A stretch of DNA of 64,000 nt from JAHEKO01 sp965212505 (GTDB taxonomy: Bacteria > Acidobacteriota > Thermoanaerobaculia > Multivoradales > JAHEKO01), in the NCBI GenBank assembly GCA_965212505.1, contig OZ243123.1, positions 4,836,001 through 4,900,000 of the forward strand, given 5' to 3'. Under the pieces are notes generated by a model. That model saw only the letters and a list, made by a program, of their open reading frames with translations, did not search any database and was not told where the DNA came from. Numbering within the stretch: position 1 is the first letter of the stretch; each line of letters opens with the position of its first letter. Both the position numbers and the translations under genes were made by a program. This document shows, piece after piece, positions 54,198 to 62,949 of this stretch.

Positions 54198-54833
54198 ATG
54201 ACCGTAAGACTGGGAGACATCGCGCCCGACTTCGAAGCGGCGACCACGGATGGCCCGTTGCGCTTCTACGACTGGGTCGGCGACGACTGGGCGATCCTGT
54301 TCGCGCACCCCAAAGACTTCACGCCTGTGTGCACGACCGAGCTCGGGCGTCTCGCTCGGCTCGGCCGCGAGTTCCAGCGGCGCGGCGTGAAGGTGCTCAG
54401 CTTGAGCGTCAACGAGCTGAGCGATCACCGGCGCTGGGTGGAGGACATCGAGGAGACGCAGGGCGCGGAACTCGACTTCCCGCTCATTGCCGACGCTGAA
54501 GGTCGCATTGCCGAGCTCTACGGAATGCTCGATCCAACTGCCGACGACGTGATGACCGTGCGGTCGGTCTTCATCATCGGTCCGGACAAGCGCGTCAAGT
54601 TGATGCTCACCTACCCGGCGAGTACCGGCCGGAACTTCGACGAGATTCTGAGGGTCACCGACTCGCTTCAACTGACCGCCAGCTGCAAGGTCGCTACGCC
54701 CGCCGATTGGGTCGATGGCGAAGACGTCTTCATCCTCCCGGCCCTGAGCCACGAAGAGGCCTCGGAACGATTCCCCGGGGGTTGGCGAGAGATCCGGCCC
54801 TACATGCGCCTGACGCGTCAGCCCAGAGCCTAG
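54198..54833 (+). CDS. 1-Cys peroxiredoxin (Prx6 type)
   Basis: ATG 54198 after GAGGAG; 211 residues. Peroxidatic motif DFTPVCTTELG (Cys45) and the Prx6 C-terminal extension (ALSHEEASERFPGGWREIRPYMRL). It reduces peroxides using thiols. The upstream region is shared with the divergent FHA regulator. The secreted protein gene follows after 52 bases with its own GGAG. Confidence 0.93.
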   Translation: MTVRLGDIAPDFEAATTDGPLRFYDWVGDDWAILFAHPKDFTPVCTTELGRLARLGREFQRRGVKVLSLSVNELSDHRRWVEDIEETQGAELDFPLIADAEGRIAELYGMLDPTADDVMTVRSVFIIGPDKRVKLMLTYPASTGRNFDEILRVTDSLQLTASCKVATPADWVDGEDVFILPALSHEEASERFPGGWREIRPYMRLTRQPRA

Positions 54834-54885
54834 AAGGAGAAGACTCGAACTACCAGGGGCCCCGAGGGGCCGAAAGGAGACGAAC

Positions 54886-55467
54886 ATGTACAACGAAACC
54901 AAGATCATTCTGATTCTGATGGCCACTCTGTTTCTCGGCGTTGCCACCGAGGCCGATGCGGCCAGCGCAACGACGTCGACGGCATCGATGGAAGCCCACC
55001 CGAGTGACCCTCGCGAACCTCGCGCTCGCGACAAGTCCGTCCTGGTTCGCAACGACGACGGCATCGCGATCGAGATCCGGACGTCGAACCTCGACGACGC
55101 GGCTTACACCGTGTGGTGGGTGATCTTCAACAGTCCCGAGTACTGCGCCGAGCTTCCGTGTACGGCAGATGATCTGCCCGCCAACGGCGGAGACGAGCGA
55201 GTGGAGGCGTCTGCGATCTATGCCGACGGCGCCTTGGTGGGACGAGGGGGGCGCGGCCGCTTCTTCGCTGGCCTCGCGGTCGGCGAAATGAAGGACGCCC
55301 TCTATGGGCCCGGACTGGTCGACCCACGAGGTGCGGAGGTGCACGTGTTGGTGCGGTCGCACGGCTCGAAGATTCCCGAAGTGCTGCACGAACAGATCAC
55401 CACGCCGGCCGGCGGGTGTCCGCCGAACAGCTGCCTCGACCAGCAGTTCTCTATCCACATGCCGTAG
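54886..55467 (+). CDS. Secreted hypothetical protein with C-terminal cysteines
   Basis: 193 residues with a signal peptide (LILMATLFLGVATEADA). The mature part is beta-rich and includes DDAAYTVWWVIFNSPEYC, then RFFAGLAVGE, GLVDPRGAEVHVLVRSHG and the end TTPAGGCPPNSCLDQQFSIHMP (quoted in two parts: GGCPPNSC and DQQFSIHMP). This resembles a family of uncharacterised extracellular proteins. Four cysteines suggest disulfides. RBS AAAGGAG. A strong terminator follows. Confidence 0.78.
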   Translation: MYNETKIILILMATLFLGVATEADAASATTSTASMEAHPSDPREPRARDKSVLVRNDDGIAIEIRTSNLDDAAYTVWWVIFNSPEYCAELPCTADDLPANGGDERVEASAIYADGALVGRGGRGRFFAGLAVGEMKDALYGPGLVDPRGAEVHVLVRSHGSKIPEVLHEQITTPAGGCPPNSCLDQQFSIHMP

Positions 55468-55497
55468 GGCGGCCGACCTCGCTCTTACAGTTCCGCC

Positions 55498-55526
55498 GGG
55501 GGAGGGCCGTACGGCCCTCCCCCTTT
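55498..55526 (+). terminator. Intrinsic terminator
   Basis: Inverted repeat GGGGGAGGGCCGT with its exact complement (13 bases each, so about 11 pairs around a short loop) followed by TTTCT. It ends the transcript of the secreted protein and precedes the oxidoreductase gene. Confidence 0.9.
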
Positions 55527-55552
55527 CTGCTCCGCGGTACTCTGCAACGAAG

Positions 55553-57838
55553 ATGTCGACGACAAATGCCGACTGGCAGTCCACCGCCTGCAATCTCTGC
55601 AGCCTCAACTGCGGTGTCGAGATTCAGGTCGAAGACGGCCGCTTCACCCGCATTCGCGGCGACCGGAACCACCCGTCGTCGCAGGGCTACGTCTGCCAGA
55701 AGGCGTCGCGTCTCGACTACTACCAGAACCACGGTTCGCGGCTGCGCCATCCGCTGAAGCGGCAGCCCGACGGCACCTTCGCTCGCATCGACTGGGACAC
55801 TGCGATTCGCGAGATCGCGGCGAAGTTGGTCGAGATTCGTTCGGAGCACCAAGGGCACGCGATCGCCTATTACGGTGGCGGTGGGCAGGGGAATCACCTG
55901 GGCGGCGTCTACGCGGTGCCGTTCCGCGCCGCGCTCGGCACTCCGTACATCTACAACTCGCTCGCCCAGGAGAAGACCGGCGACTTCTGGGTGAACGGAG
56001 AGCTCTTTGGGCGTCAGACGTGCCATCTGACGGAGGGCATCGAGGAGAGCGACTACTCGATCATCATCGGCGCCAATCCGTGGCAGTCGCACGGTCTGCC
56101 GCAGGCTCGTAAGGTGCTGCGCGAGATTTCGAAAGACCCGAATCGCACGCTGGTCGTGGTCGACCCCCGGCGGACGCGGACGGCGGAGCTGGCCGACGTG
56201 CACCTCCAGGTGCGGCCGGGCACCGACGCCTTCCTGATGGCGGCGATGCTGGGCGTGATCGCGCAGGAGGAGCTCGAGGATCGGGATTTCCTGGATCGGC
56301 GGGTCAACGGAGCGGAGTCGCTGCTCGAGATGTTGCGCGCCGTTCCGGTAGACGACTACTCGCGGCGAGCCGGGATCGAACCAAACCTCACCCGCGAGAT
56401 CGCCCGCGGCTACGCCCGTGCCGCGTCCGCCTGCACTCGGCACGATCTGGGCGTCGAGCACAGCCTGCATTCGACCCTCAACACCTACCTCGAAAAGCTC
56501 TTCTCGATTCTCACCGGCAACGTCGGTGTCGAAGGTGGCAACAATCTGCACACCCAGTTCGTGCCTCTGATCGGTCACTCGAAGAGCCCCGAGGAGGGCG
56601 GGCCTAAGACGCGAGTTAGCGGCATGCGTGAGATCGCGCGCTTCTATCCGCCGAACGTGCTCCCACTCGAGGTGAATACCGACCACCCTGAGCGTGTGCG
56701 CGCGCTGATCGTCGACAGCGCCAACCCCATGCAGACCGCCGCCGACACGGCAGCCTACGAAGAGGCGATGCAACGTCTGGAACTCGTGGTCGCGATCGAC
56801 GTCGCCGAGACCGAGACCACACGGCACGCGCACTACGTGCTGCCGGCGCAGTCGCAGTACGAGAAGTGGGAGGCGACCTTCTTCACCCTCTCCTTCCCGA
56901 CCAACTACTTCCATCTGCGGCGGCCGATTGTCGCCGCCGAGGGCGATACCTTGCCGGAACCGGAGGTCTATCGCCGACTCATGGTTGCCATGGGAGATCT
57001 ACCCGATCGATTCCCCTGGCTCGAGCGAGTGGCCAAGCTCCATCTGAAAGCGCCCGGCCTGGGGCTGTTCCCCAAGGCGCTGGCGCTCACCCTGGCGCGC
57101 AAGCCCAAGCTACGGAAGCTCGCGAGCATGGTGCTCTACTCGACGCTCGGCCGCGTGCTTCCCGACGGAGCTGCGTCTGCGGCGGCGGTGTGGGGCTCGT
57201 CGCACTTTTACTTCCAGCGCTTCGCTCGACAGATTCGCCGCGCCGGCTACAACAACGCCGAGGAGCTCTTTCAGGCGATCCTCGAGAACGACACGGCCGT
57301 GCCGCTCAGTACACACACCTACGACGAGATGTGGGAGCTCCTGCGACACGAGGACGGGCGGATTCGCGTCGACATCGCCGAAATGCTCGAGGAGCTCGGA
57401 GCACTGGCTTCGGAGCCCGAGGAGCGCTCGGACGCGGCCGACTTCCCGTTTATTCTCGCGACAGGCGAGCGGCGCTCCTACAACGCAAACCAGATCATTC
57501 GCGATCCGGCCTGGCGGCGCTCTGATCTCGACGGCGCGCTGCGCGTGCATCCCGACGACGCGCAGCGACTCGGTCTCGAGGACGGCGGCACGGCGATGTG
57601 CGAGTCGCGCGCCGCGTCGATCGAGGTGCGGGTCGCCTTCGACGACTCGGTGCAGCCGGGCTGTGTCTCGATTCCGCACGGCTACGGCATGAACGACCCC
57701 GAGGGCGACGGCGAGATCGGCCCTCGCATCAATCGACTCACCTCCGCGGACCACTGCGACCCGATTGCAAAAACGCCGTACCACAAGTACGTACCGGTCC
57801 GACTGCGCTCTGTCGCAGCCGAAGTGCCGGCCAGCTGA
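55553..57838 (+). CDS. Molybdopterin-dependent oxidoreductase
   Basis: ATG 55553 gives 761 residues without a Tat signal, so probably cytoplasmic. N-terminal [4Fe-4S] site C13-x2-C16-x3-C20 and C48 (CNLCSLNC, GYVCQK). Further MopB features: YGGGGQGNHLGG, IIIGANPWQSH, VVVDPRRTRTAELAD, STLNTYLEKLFSILTGNVGV and a C-terminal dinucleotide-binding domain (RRSYNANQIIRDP, SIPHGYGMNDPEG). Formate dehydrogenase-like or related; the substrate cannot be told. A TACTCT box lies nine bases before the start. The VOC gene follows directly. Confidence 0.88.
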   Translation: MSTTNADWQSTACNLCSLNCGVEIQVEDGRFTRIRGDRNHPSSQGYVCQKASRLDYYQNHGSRLRHPLKRQPDGTFARIDWDTAIREIAAKLVEIRSEHQGHAIAYYGGGGQGNHLGGVYAVPFRAALGTPYIYNSLAQEKTGDFWVNGELFGRQTCHLTEGIEESDYSIIIGANPWQSHGLPQARKVLREISKDPNRTLVVVDPRRTRTAELADVHLQVRPGTDAFLMAAMLGVIAQEELEDRDFLDRRVNGAESLLEMLRAVPVDDYSRRAGIEPNLTREIARGYARAASACTRHDLGVEHSLHSTLNTYLEKLFSILTGNVGVEGGNNLHTQFVPLIGHSKSPEEGGPKTRVSGMREIARFYPPNVLPLEVNTDHPERVRALIVDSANPMQTAADTAAYEEAMQRLELVVAIDVAETETTRHAHYVLPAQSQYEKWEATFFTLSFPTNYFHLRRPIVAAEGDTLPEPEVYRRLMVAMGDLPDRFPWLERVAKLHLKAPGLGLFPKALALTLARKPKLRKLASMVLYSTLGRVLPDGAASAAAVWGSSHFYFQRFARQIRRAGYNNAEELFQAILENDTAVPLSTHTYDEMWELLRHEDGRIRVDIAEMLEELGALASEPEERSDAADFPFILATGERRSYNANQIIRDPAWRRSDLDGALRVHPDDAQRLGLEDGGTAMCESRAASIEVRVAFDDSVQPGCVSIPHGYGMNDPEGDGEIGPRINRLTSADHCDPIAKTPYHKYVPVRLRSVAAEVPAS

Positions 57839-57840
57839 TC

Positions 57841-58221
57841 ATGGGAGAGTTTCGCGCCGCCTGGTTCGCGCGCGACTACGAGCGGTCGATCGCGTTCTAT
57901 CGCGACCAACTCGAGCTGCCCGTCCTCGAGGGCTGGGACCGAGGCACCGACGACCGTGGCACGATGTTCTCGGCCGGAGAGGGTCGAATCGAGATTCTTG
58001 CGCTGCCCTCCGACCCGGCCCCCGACTCCGCCTGGGACCACCGGCCGCCGCAAGGTGTGCTGCTGGTGATCGAACGAGACGAGGTGGACGAGCTCTACCA
58101 GCGCCTCGAGAGTCGAGGTGTGCCCTTCAAGCAGGGGCTCACGAACCAGCACTGGGGGCACCGAAGCTTCATCGCGAGCGACCCTGACGGGGTCGGGCTC
58201 TACGTCTTCGCCGAGCTCTAG
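57841..58221 (+). CDS. VOC-family (glyoxalase/dioxygenase-like) protein
   Basis: 126 residues starting at ATG 57841, two bases after the oxidoreductase stop. One VOC betaalphabetabetabeta unit pair: RAAWFARDYERSIAFYRDQL, MFSAGEGRIEILAL, GVLLVIERDEVDELYQRLES and HRSFIASDPDGVGLYVFAEL. Single-domain VOC proteins act as dimers on small molecules. Coupled to the oxidoreductase, but the function is not clear. Confidence 0.85.
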   Translation: MGEFRAAWFARDYERSIAFYRDQLELPVLEGWDRGTDDRGTMFSAGEGRIEILALPSDPAPDSAWDHRPPQGVLLVIERDEVDELYQRLESRGVPFKQGLTNQHWGHRSFIASDPDGVGLYVFAEL

Positions 58222-58548
58222 GCGGAACTGGTCACCTGTCCGCAGCACATGCTGAGCTGAGAGCTGGAGCTCTTTCCTGTCGAATCTCCGTTTCCAGGCG
58301 GCCATGGCACCGTTCTCTCCGATCCGATCGTCTCCGGGCCGAGGCCTGCGAGGCGCCGGCAGAGGCTCTCGGCTTTCGGGTAAGTAGCAGGCGCCGACTC
58401 CCTCCCCAGAACCGGCCGGTAGCGATTCCCGGAGCCCAGTCGGTTGTCGGCTGTATGGATCGCCGATACACGGAAGGCGGTCGCCTGGCCGCCCTGCATC
58501 AGGTTGGAGGCTCGCTTGCGTCTTGAACCGGAGTTGGAAGAGTCCTGA
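58222..58548. other. 327-base interval without a recognised gene
   Basis: Both strands were read in all frames; none shows a recognisable protein, and no tRNA or RNA fold stands out. It lies between the VOC gene and the convergent nucleotidase gene and may be decayed coding sequence. Confidence 0.4.
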
Positions 58549-59178
58549 CTAGACGCCCGAGGTCGAGAGCCTGGCGGATACGTCCTCCCAGCTGTCGAGT
58601 CTCTCGATGCGATCGAGCGTGCTCTTTGAGATCTCCTGGACGCCGCGATTCCAGGGCCGGTCGAGAAGGAGTACCCGTGCCGAGGTGTTCTCCGCCAGAT
58701 AGACCGCGGTCTTGAGGCTGTCTTCGACGACCACGTCGTAGCGGTCACCGTGAAGCTCGTCGAGTGTGAGAACACGGCCGTGTCCTTCCCAAGCGGCATC
58801 GTCGTATCGGGTGTACTTGTCGACGAAGAAGACCTCCCGGTGCGGGAAGTCGTGGCGCTTGAGCCAGGCGCGGGAGGCGTCGTTCGACGAGGGGGGGCGG
58901 CCGGTGAGAATGTCGACGGTTCGACCCTCGCCGGCCCAGCGGCTCAGAACATCGACGGCACCGTCCACCGGCTCGAACTCCATCAACCGCTCGGGTCGAT
59001 GGGCCTCGACCAGGAACCGATCGAGCTCCTCAGGCGTCAAGTCGAAGGAGACACCGAGGTCGAACTGGGTGATCTCTTCGAAGGCGACCTCTTTGTCGAA
59101 GACCTCGGCGAGGATCTGGAGGAAGCCGCGCGCGGTTTGCGCGAGAACGTCGTCGAGGTCGACATAGATGTGTCGCAT
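58549..59178 (-). CDS. HAD-family 5'(3')-deoxyribonucleotidase-like protein
   Basis: 209 residues. HAD motif I YVDLDDVLAQT (Asp7, Asp9), motif II VDILTGRPPSSN, and DVVVEDSLKTAVYL near motif IV. The D-L-D-D-V start and length fit the NT5C-type deoxyribonucleotidases that trim (d)NMPs. Divergent from the TRAP genes. Confidence 0.82.
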   Translation of the reverse strand: MRHIYVDLDDVLAQTARGFLQILAEVFDKEVAFEEITQFDLGVSFDLTPEELDRFLVEAHRPERLMEFEPVDGAVDVLSRWAGEGRTVDILTGRPPSSNDASRAWLKRHDFPHREVFFVDKYTRYDDAAWEGHGRVLTLDELHGDRYDVVVEDSLKTAVYLAENTSARVLLLDRPWNRGVQEISKSTLDRIERLDSWEDVSARLSTSGV

Positions 59179-59261
59179 AGCGCCGGCAGGGTAGCAGTTG
59201 CCGTATCATCCCGCTCGACGGAGCCTGACCCCCAGTCTCCCGCAATCCAGAGGTCTCTCAG

Positions 59262-60260
59262 ATGATCAGGCATCGGCTCGTACACACCGCACTTTTCCTC
59301 GTCTTCACCGTCACGCTGATCGCCTGTGGTGGCACCGGCGGCGACGGAGACTCTGCCGCCCCAGAGCGGCGGTTCCTGAGCCTCGGTACGGCACCTCCGG
59401 GCGGAGCCTTCTTCCCGGTGGGCGGAGCGATCGGCGATGTCTTGAACGAGTTCGGCGCCGACTTCGGCTGGCAGGCGACGGCGGAGGCGACCAAGGGCAC
59501 ACAGGAGAACATCCGTCGCCTCACCGCAGGCGATCTCGACTTCGCGCTCGCGAACTCTGCGATCTCCTACTTCAGCGTCCGCGGCGAGGCGGGCTGGGAG
59601 ACGAGTCACGAGATGCGCGCCGTGATGACGCTGGCGCCAAACGTGGCGCTCTTCATTACGCCCGCGGACAGCGGCGTTACGACGATGGCCGATCTGGTCG
59701 GTCGACGGGTGGTGATCGGTCCGGCTGGCGCCGGCTTCGATTTCTTCGTGCGGCCGATCCTCGACGCTCACGGCGTCTCCTGGGACGACCTCGAGGTGCT
59801 GCACGACACGCAGGCCGGCGCTGTTGGGCTGCTCTCCGATCGCTCGGCGGTTGCGGCGTTTCTCGGCGGCGCGGTGCCGACCGCTTCGATCACGCAGGCG
59901 ACGGCCGGCGAAGACATTCACTTCGTGCCGTTCGACGCCGATGCGGTCGGAGGGCTGGTCGAGCAGTATCCATTCTTCGATCGCTTCACGGTCGAGGCCG
60001 GCAAGTATCGCGGTCAGGACGAGGACTTCGACGGCATGAACGTCGGTTCGATGCACCTCATCACCTCGGCCGGGCAGGATGAAGAGCTCGTCTACCAGGT
60101 GACCAAGACGATCTACGAAAATCGCGAATCGGTGGCCGAGAAGCACCCGGCCGGTCGCGCGATTCAGCCGCAGGTTGTCGTGCGCGATACCGGCACGCCA
60201 TTCCACCCAGGGGCCGAGCGCTACTACCGCGAGATCGGCGTCTGGCCCGCCGACGGCTAG
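59262..60260 (+). CDS. TAXI-family TRAP transporter solute-binding lipoprotein
   Basis: 332 residues with lipobox TLIAC (Cys22). Binding-protein hallmarks: LGTAPPGGAFFPVGGAIGDV, ATKGTQENIRRL, VVIGPAGAGFDFFVRPILDAHG (shortened: RVVIGPAGAG) and a C-terminal VTKTIYENRESV helix. TAXI proteins capture organic acids such as glutamate or 2-oxoglutarate; the ligand is unknown. The fused permease starts 32 bases downstream. A TATCAT box lies at 59204-59209. Confidence 0.92.
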   Translation: MIRHRLVHTALFLVFTVTLIACGGTGGDGDSAAPERRFLSLGTAPPGGAFFPVGGAIGDVLNEFGADFGWQATAEATKGTQENIRRLTAGDLDFALANSAISYFSVRGEAGWETSHEMRAVMTLAPNVALFITPADSGVTTMADLVGRRVVIGPAGAGFDFFVRPILDAHGVSWDDLEVLHDTQAGAVGLLSDRSAVAAFLGGAVPTASITQATAGEDIHFVPFDADAVGGLVEQYPFFDRFTVEAGKYRGQDEDFDGMNVGSMHLITSAGQDEELVYQVTKTIYENRESVAEKHPAGRAIQPQVVVRDTGTPFHPGAERYYREIGVWPADG

Positions 60261-60292
60261 TCGGGCCCTCCAGACGGTAGGATCGACGCTCG

Positions 60293-62230
60293 TTGAGCAA
60301 GCAAGTCGACATCATCGAGCGAATCCGATCGGTTGTGGCGCTGGTCTGCGCCCTGGCGTTGCCGGTTTTCACGCTGGTCGAAGCGAACTATCCGAATCTG
60401 ACGCCGCAGGCGCAGCTTGCGGTGTTCGCCATGCTGGGACTCACCCTCGCGTACGCGCGCGAGCGGCCGAAGGCGAGCGCCGTGGTGCGTGTCACGGACC
60501 TCCTTTTGGCGCTGGCGGCGGCGCTGGTCTGCGGCTACGTGCTGGTGCAGAGCGACTCCCTCTTCTCGAACCTCTGGAGTGGTGGTCAGTCGCTCGGTAG
60601 CCGTGCGGGGATCGAAACGCGTCTCGACATTGCGGTCGGCACGGTCGGCATCTTGCTGCTCCTCGAGGCGACACGGCGCACGATCGGATGGGCGCTTCCG
60701 ATCCTGGCGCTGACCTTCCTCGGCTACGCCCGCTTCGGGGCGGGACTGCCGGACTGGCTCCTCCCGCATCGTGGCTACGACCTCGAGCGGATCGTCAGCC
60801 AGACCTTCCTGCACAGCCAGGGGGTCTTCGGCATCGCGCTCAAAGTCATGTTCACCTACGTCTTCCTGTTCGTGGTCTTCGGTGCGTTGCTCGAGGCGAC
60901 GGGCGCTACCGGGTTCATCGTGAGCGCGGGGCGACGACTGTTCGGTGGCACGACCGGTGGCCCGGCGAAGGTGGCCGTCTTCTCGAGCGGCCTACTCGGT
61001 TCGCTGTCCGGAAGCGCGGTGGCGAACACAGCGACGACCGGCACCTTCACGATTCCGATGATGCGTAGCGCCGGCTTCCGCCCCGCGCTCGCCGCCGGGG
61101 TAGAGGCCGCGGCCAGCTCGGGCGGTGCGTTGATGCCGCCGGTGATGGGCGCCGGCGCCTACATGATGCTGGAGCTCGTCGAACCCCAGGTGACCTACCT
61201 GAGGATCATTCAGGCGGCGCTCCTGCCGTCGTTGCTCTACTACCTGTCGATCTTCCTGATCGTGCACTTCTACGCCCGCAAGTTGGGCGCGGAGGTGGTC
61301 GAAGAGGAGCAACCCACGAGCCTCCTCAAGTGGGAGGCGGTTGTCGTGATCGGTGCGATCGGCACGTTGATCGCGCTCTTGATCGCCGGTTTCACCGTCT
61401 TCCGGGCGGTGAGCGTGGCACTGGTGGTCGTGCTCGTGCTGAGCGCGTTCAGGAGCGAGACCCGGGTCTCCGGGGCACGTTTTCTCAAAGCGATTGCCGG
61501 TGCTTCGCGCGCGGGGGTGCCGCTGATCGGGGCCGCCGCCTGTGTCGGCATCATCATCGGTGTGGTCACGCTGACCGGAGCGGGAACCCGCCTGCCGAGC
61601 CTCATCCTGCCGCTTGCTCAAGATCATCTGCTCGCTGCCCTCCTGGTGATCATGGGCTCCTCGATCGTACTGGGGATGGGGCTACCCTCCGCCGTCTGCT
61701 ACCTCCTGCTGGCGACGCTGATCGGACCGGTGCTCGGTCGCCTGGGGGTCGTGCCGCTCGCGGCGCACTTCTTCATCTTCTACTTCGGCCTGATGTCGAT
61801 GGTCACGCCGCCGGTTGCGCTTGCCGCCTACGCCGCCAGCTCCATCTCCGGATCGAAATTCTTCGAGACCAGCGTCGCGGCGTTCCGGTTTGCGTTGGTC
61901 GGGTTCACCCTGCCGTTCATGTTCGTCTACCGACCGCAGCTCCTCATGATGAGCGCGTCCGGGGAGCCCGCAGCGGTCGGTGAGATCGCTCTGGCCGTCG
62001 GACTGGCGGTCCTCGGCATCGTGCCGCTCGCCGCAGGGCTCGCCGGCTACTTCTTCGGCGAGCTCAAAGGCTGGGAGCGCGTGCCGCTTTTTGCCTCGGC
62101 GGCGCTGACGCTCTTTCCCGGTGGTGGTACGACGATCGCCGGTCTCGACATCTCGATCGCCAACTTGATCGGCCTTGCGCTGCTCGCCGGCGTGGCCATC
62201 TGGCGCAAGCGCCTAGCCGCTGTCGCCTGA
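60293..62230 (+). CDS. TRAP transporter fused permease (4TM/12TM)
   Basis: 645 residues, about 16-18 membrane helices. The DctQ-like and DctM-like parts are fused, as usual for TAXI systems: GGPAKVAVFSSGLLGSLSGS, NTATTGTFTIPMM, GGALMPPVMGAGAYMM and GMGLPSAVCYLLLATLIGP. Start is TTG 60293, nine bases after a TAGGAT box. Forms one uptake system with the preceding lipoprotein. It overlaps the PilZ gene tail to tail by 18 bases. Confidence 0.93.
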   Translation: MSKQVDIIERIRSVVALVCALALPVFTLVEANYPNLTPQAQLAVFAMLGLTLAYARERPKASAVVRVTDLLLALAAALVCGYVLVQSDSLFSNLWSGGQSLGSRAGIETRLDIAVGTVGILLLLEATRRTIGWALPILALTFLGYARFGAGLPDWLLPHRGYDLERIVSQTFLHSQGVFGIALKVMFTYVFLFVVFGALLEATGATGFIVSAGRRLFGGTTGGPAKVAVFSSGLLGSLSGSAVANTATTGTFTIPMMRSAGFRPALAAGVEAAASSGGALMPPVMGAGAYMMLELVEPQVTYLRIIQAALLPSLLYYLSIFLIVHFYARKLGAEVVEEEQPTSLLKWEAVVVIGAIGTLIALLIAGFTVFRAVSVALVVVLVLSAFRSETRVSGARFLKAIAGASRAGVPLIGAAACVGIIIGVVTLTGAGTRLPSLILPLAQDHLLAALLVIMGSSIVLGMGLPSAVCYLLLATLIGPVLGRLGVVPLAAHFFIFYFGLMSMVTPPVALAAYAASSISGSKFFETSVAAFRFALVGFTLPFMFVYRPQLLMMSASGEPAAVGEIALAVGLAVLGIVPLAAGLAGYFFGELKGWERVPLFASAALTLFPGGGTTIAGLDISIANLIGLALLAGVAIWRKRLAAVA

Positions 62231-62947
62231 CGGCCGGGCGGCGTCGATCAGCTCCTGGAGCTCGTCCAGGACCGTCTGCGTGTCCTTGAGCGCCACGCCC
62301 ATCCCCTTGGCGGCGTCGCCGCTTCCGTCGCTCGCCGTGACCACGATCGCTTCCGCGTAGATCGTCCGGTTGATGGGCGTCGGGAGCGCCAGGGCGATGC
62401 GAACCTCTTGCTGTAGGGCCGCGGCGGAGTCGGTGGTCACGAAGACACCGCCGTAGCGGATCTCCTCTTCGATCGCGTTCAGCAGGTAGCCGACGTTGCG
62501 GAAGCTGACGGTGTAGACCGGTCGACCCCCGTCCGAAGCCCGGTCGGCCGGCTGGTGGCTCGTGCCCGGTCTCGCCTCGCGAAGGTTTAGGTCCGCGGGG
62601 TCGTCCTCTTCGATCGTCTCGAACTCCTCCGCCGTCGGCGGCAGCATCTCGCGAACGAGCTCCGGCGGGGTCAGGAATCGAATTCCCATCCCCGAAGCGC
62701 GAATGCTCTGTAGTGAGCGTGAGACACGAGCGGCGTGGGTGACCACCGCCTCGACGATGAAGCCGTTCTCGCCCGAGAACTCGATGCGCATACGGGTGTT
62801 CGGCGGATGCGGCGCGTTGGTGGCGAGGAAGGCGCCGCTGATCGAGACGTTGGTGGTGTAACTCGTGCGCTCCTGGTCTTCGCCTTCCAGCCAGTAGCGA
62901 ACCTGTATGCGGCGTGCGAAACGTCTCTTGCGCCGTCGCTCTGCCAT
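62213..62947 (-). CDS. Tandem PilZ-domain protein
   Basis: ATG 62947 gives 244 residues. First PilZ domain (about 5-110) has RRKRRFARRIQVRYW and NVSISGAFLAT, i.e. the RxxxR and NxSxxG elements for c-di-GMP. After an acidic linker a second PilZ-like domain (about 142-235) starts YTVSFRNVGYLL and has EEEIRYGGVFVTT but lacks the arginine motif. Probably a c-di-GMP effector. It lies two bases after the stop of the FtsX permease gene on the same strand. Confidence 0.83.
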   Translation of the reverse strand: MAERRRKRRFARRIQVRYWLEGEDQERTSYTTNVSISGAFLATNAPHPPNTRMRIEFSGENGFIVEAVVTHAARVSRSLQSIRASGMGIRFLTPPELVREMLPPTAEEFETIEEDDPADLNLREARPGTSHQPADRASDGGRPVYTVSFRNVGYLLNAIEEEIRYGGVFVTTDSAAALQQEVRIALALPTPINRTIYAEAIVVTASDGSGDAAKGMGVALKDTQTVLDELQELIDAARPSGDSG

Positions 62948-62949
62948 GA

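Noticed and set aside
58218..58799. Open frame of 193 codons on the minus strand running into the nucleotidase region
   Set aside because: It overlaps the real nucleotidase gene in another frame, has biased Arg/Ser content and matches nothing I recognise.
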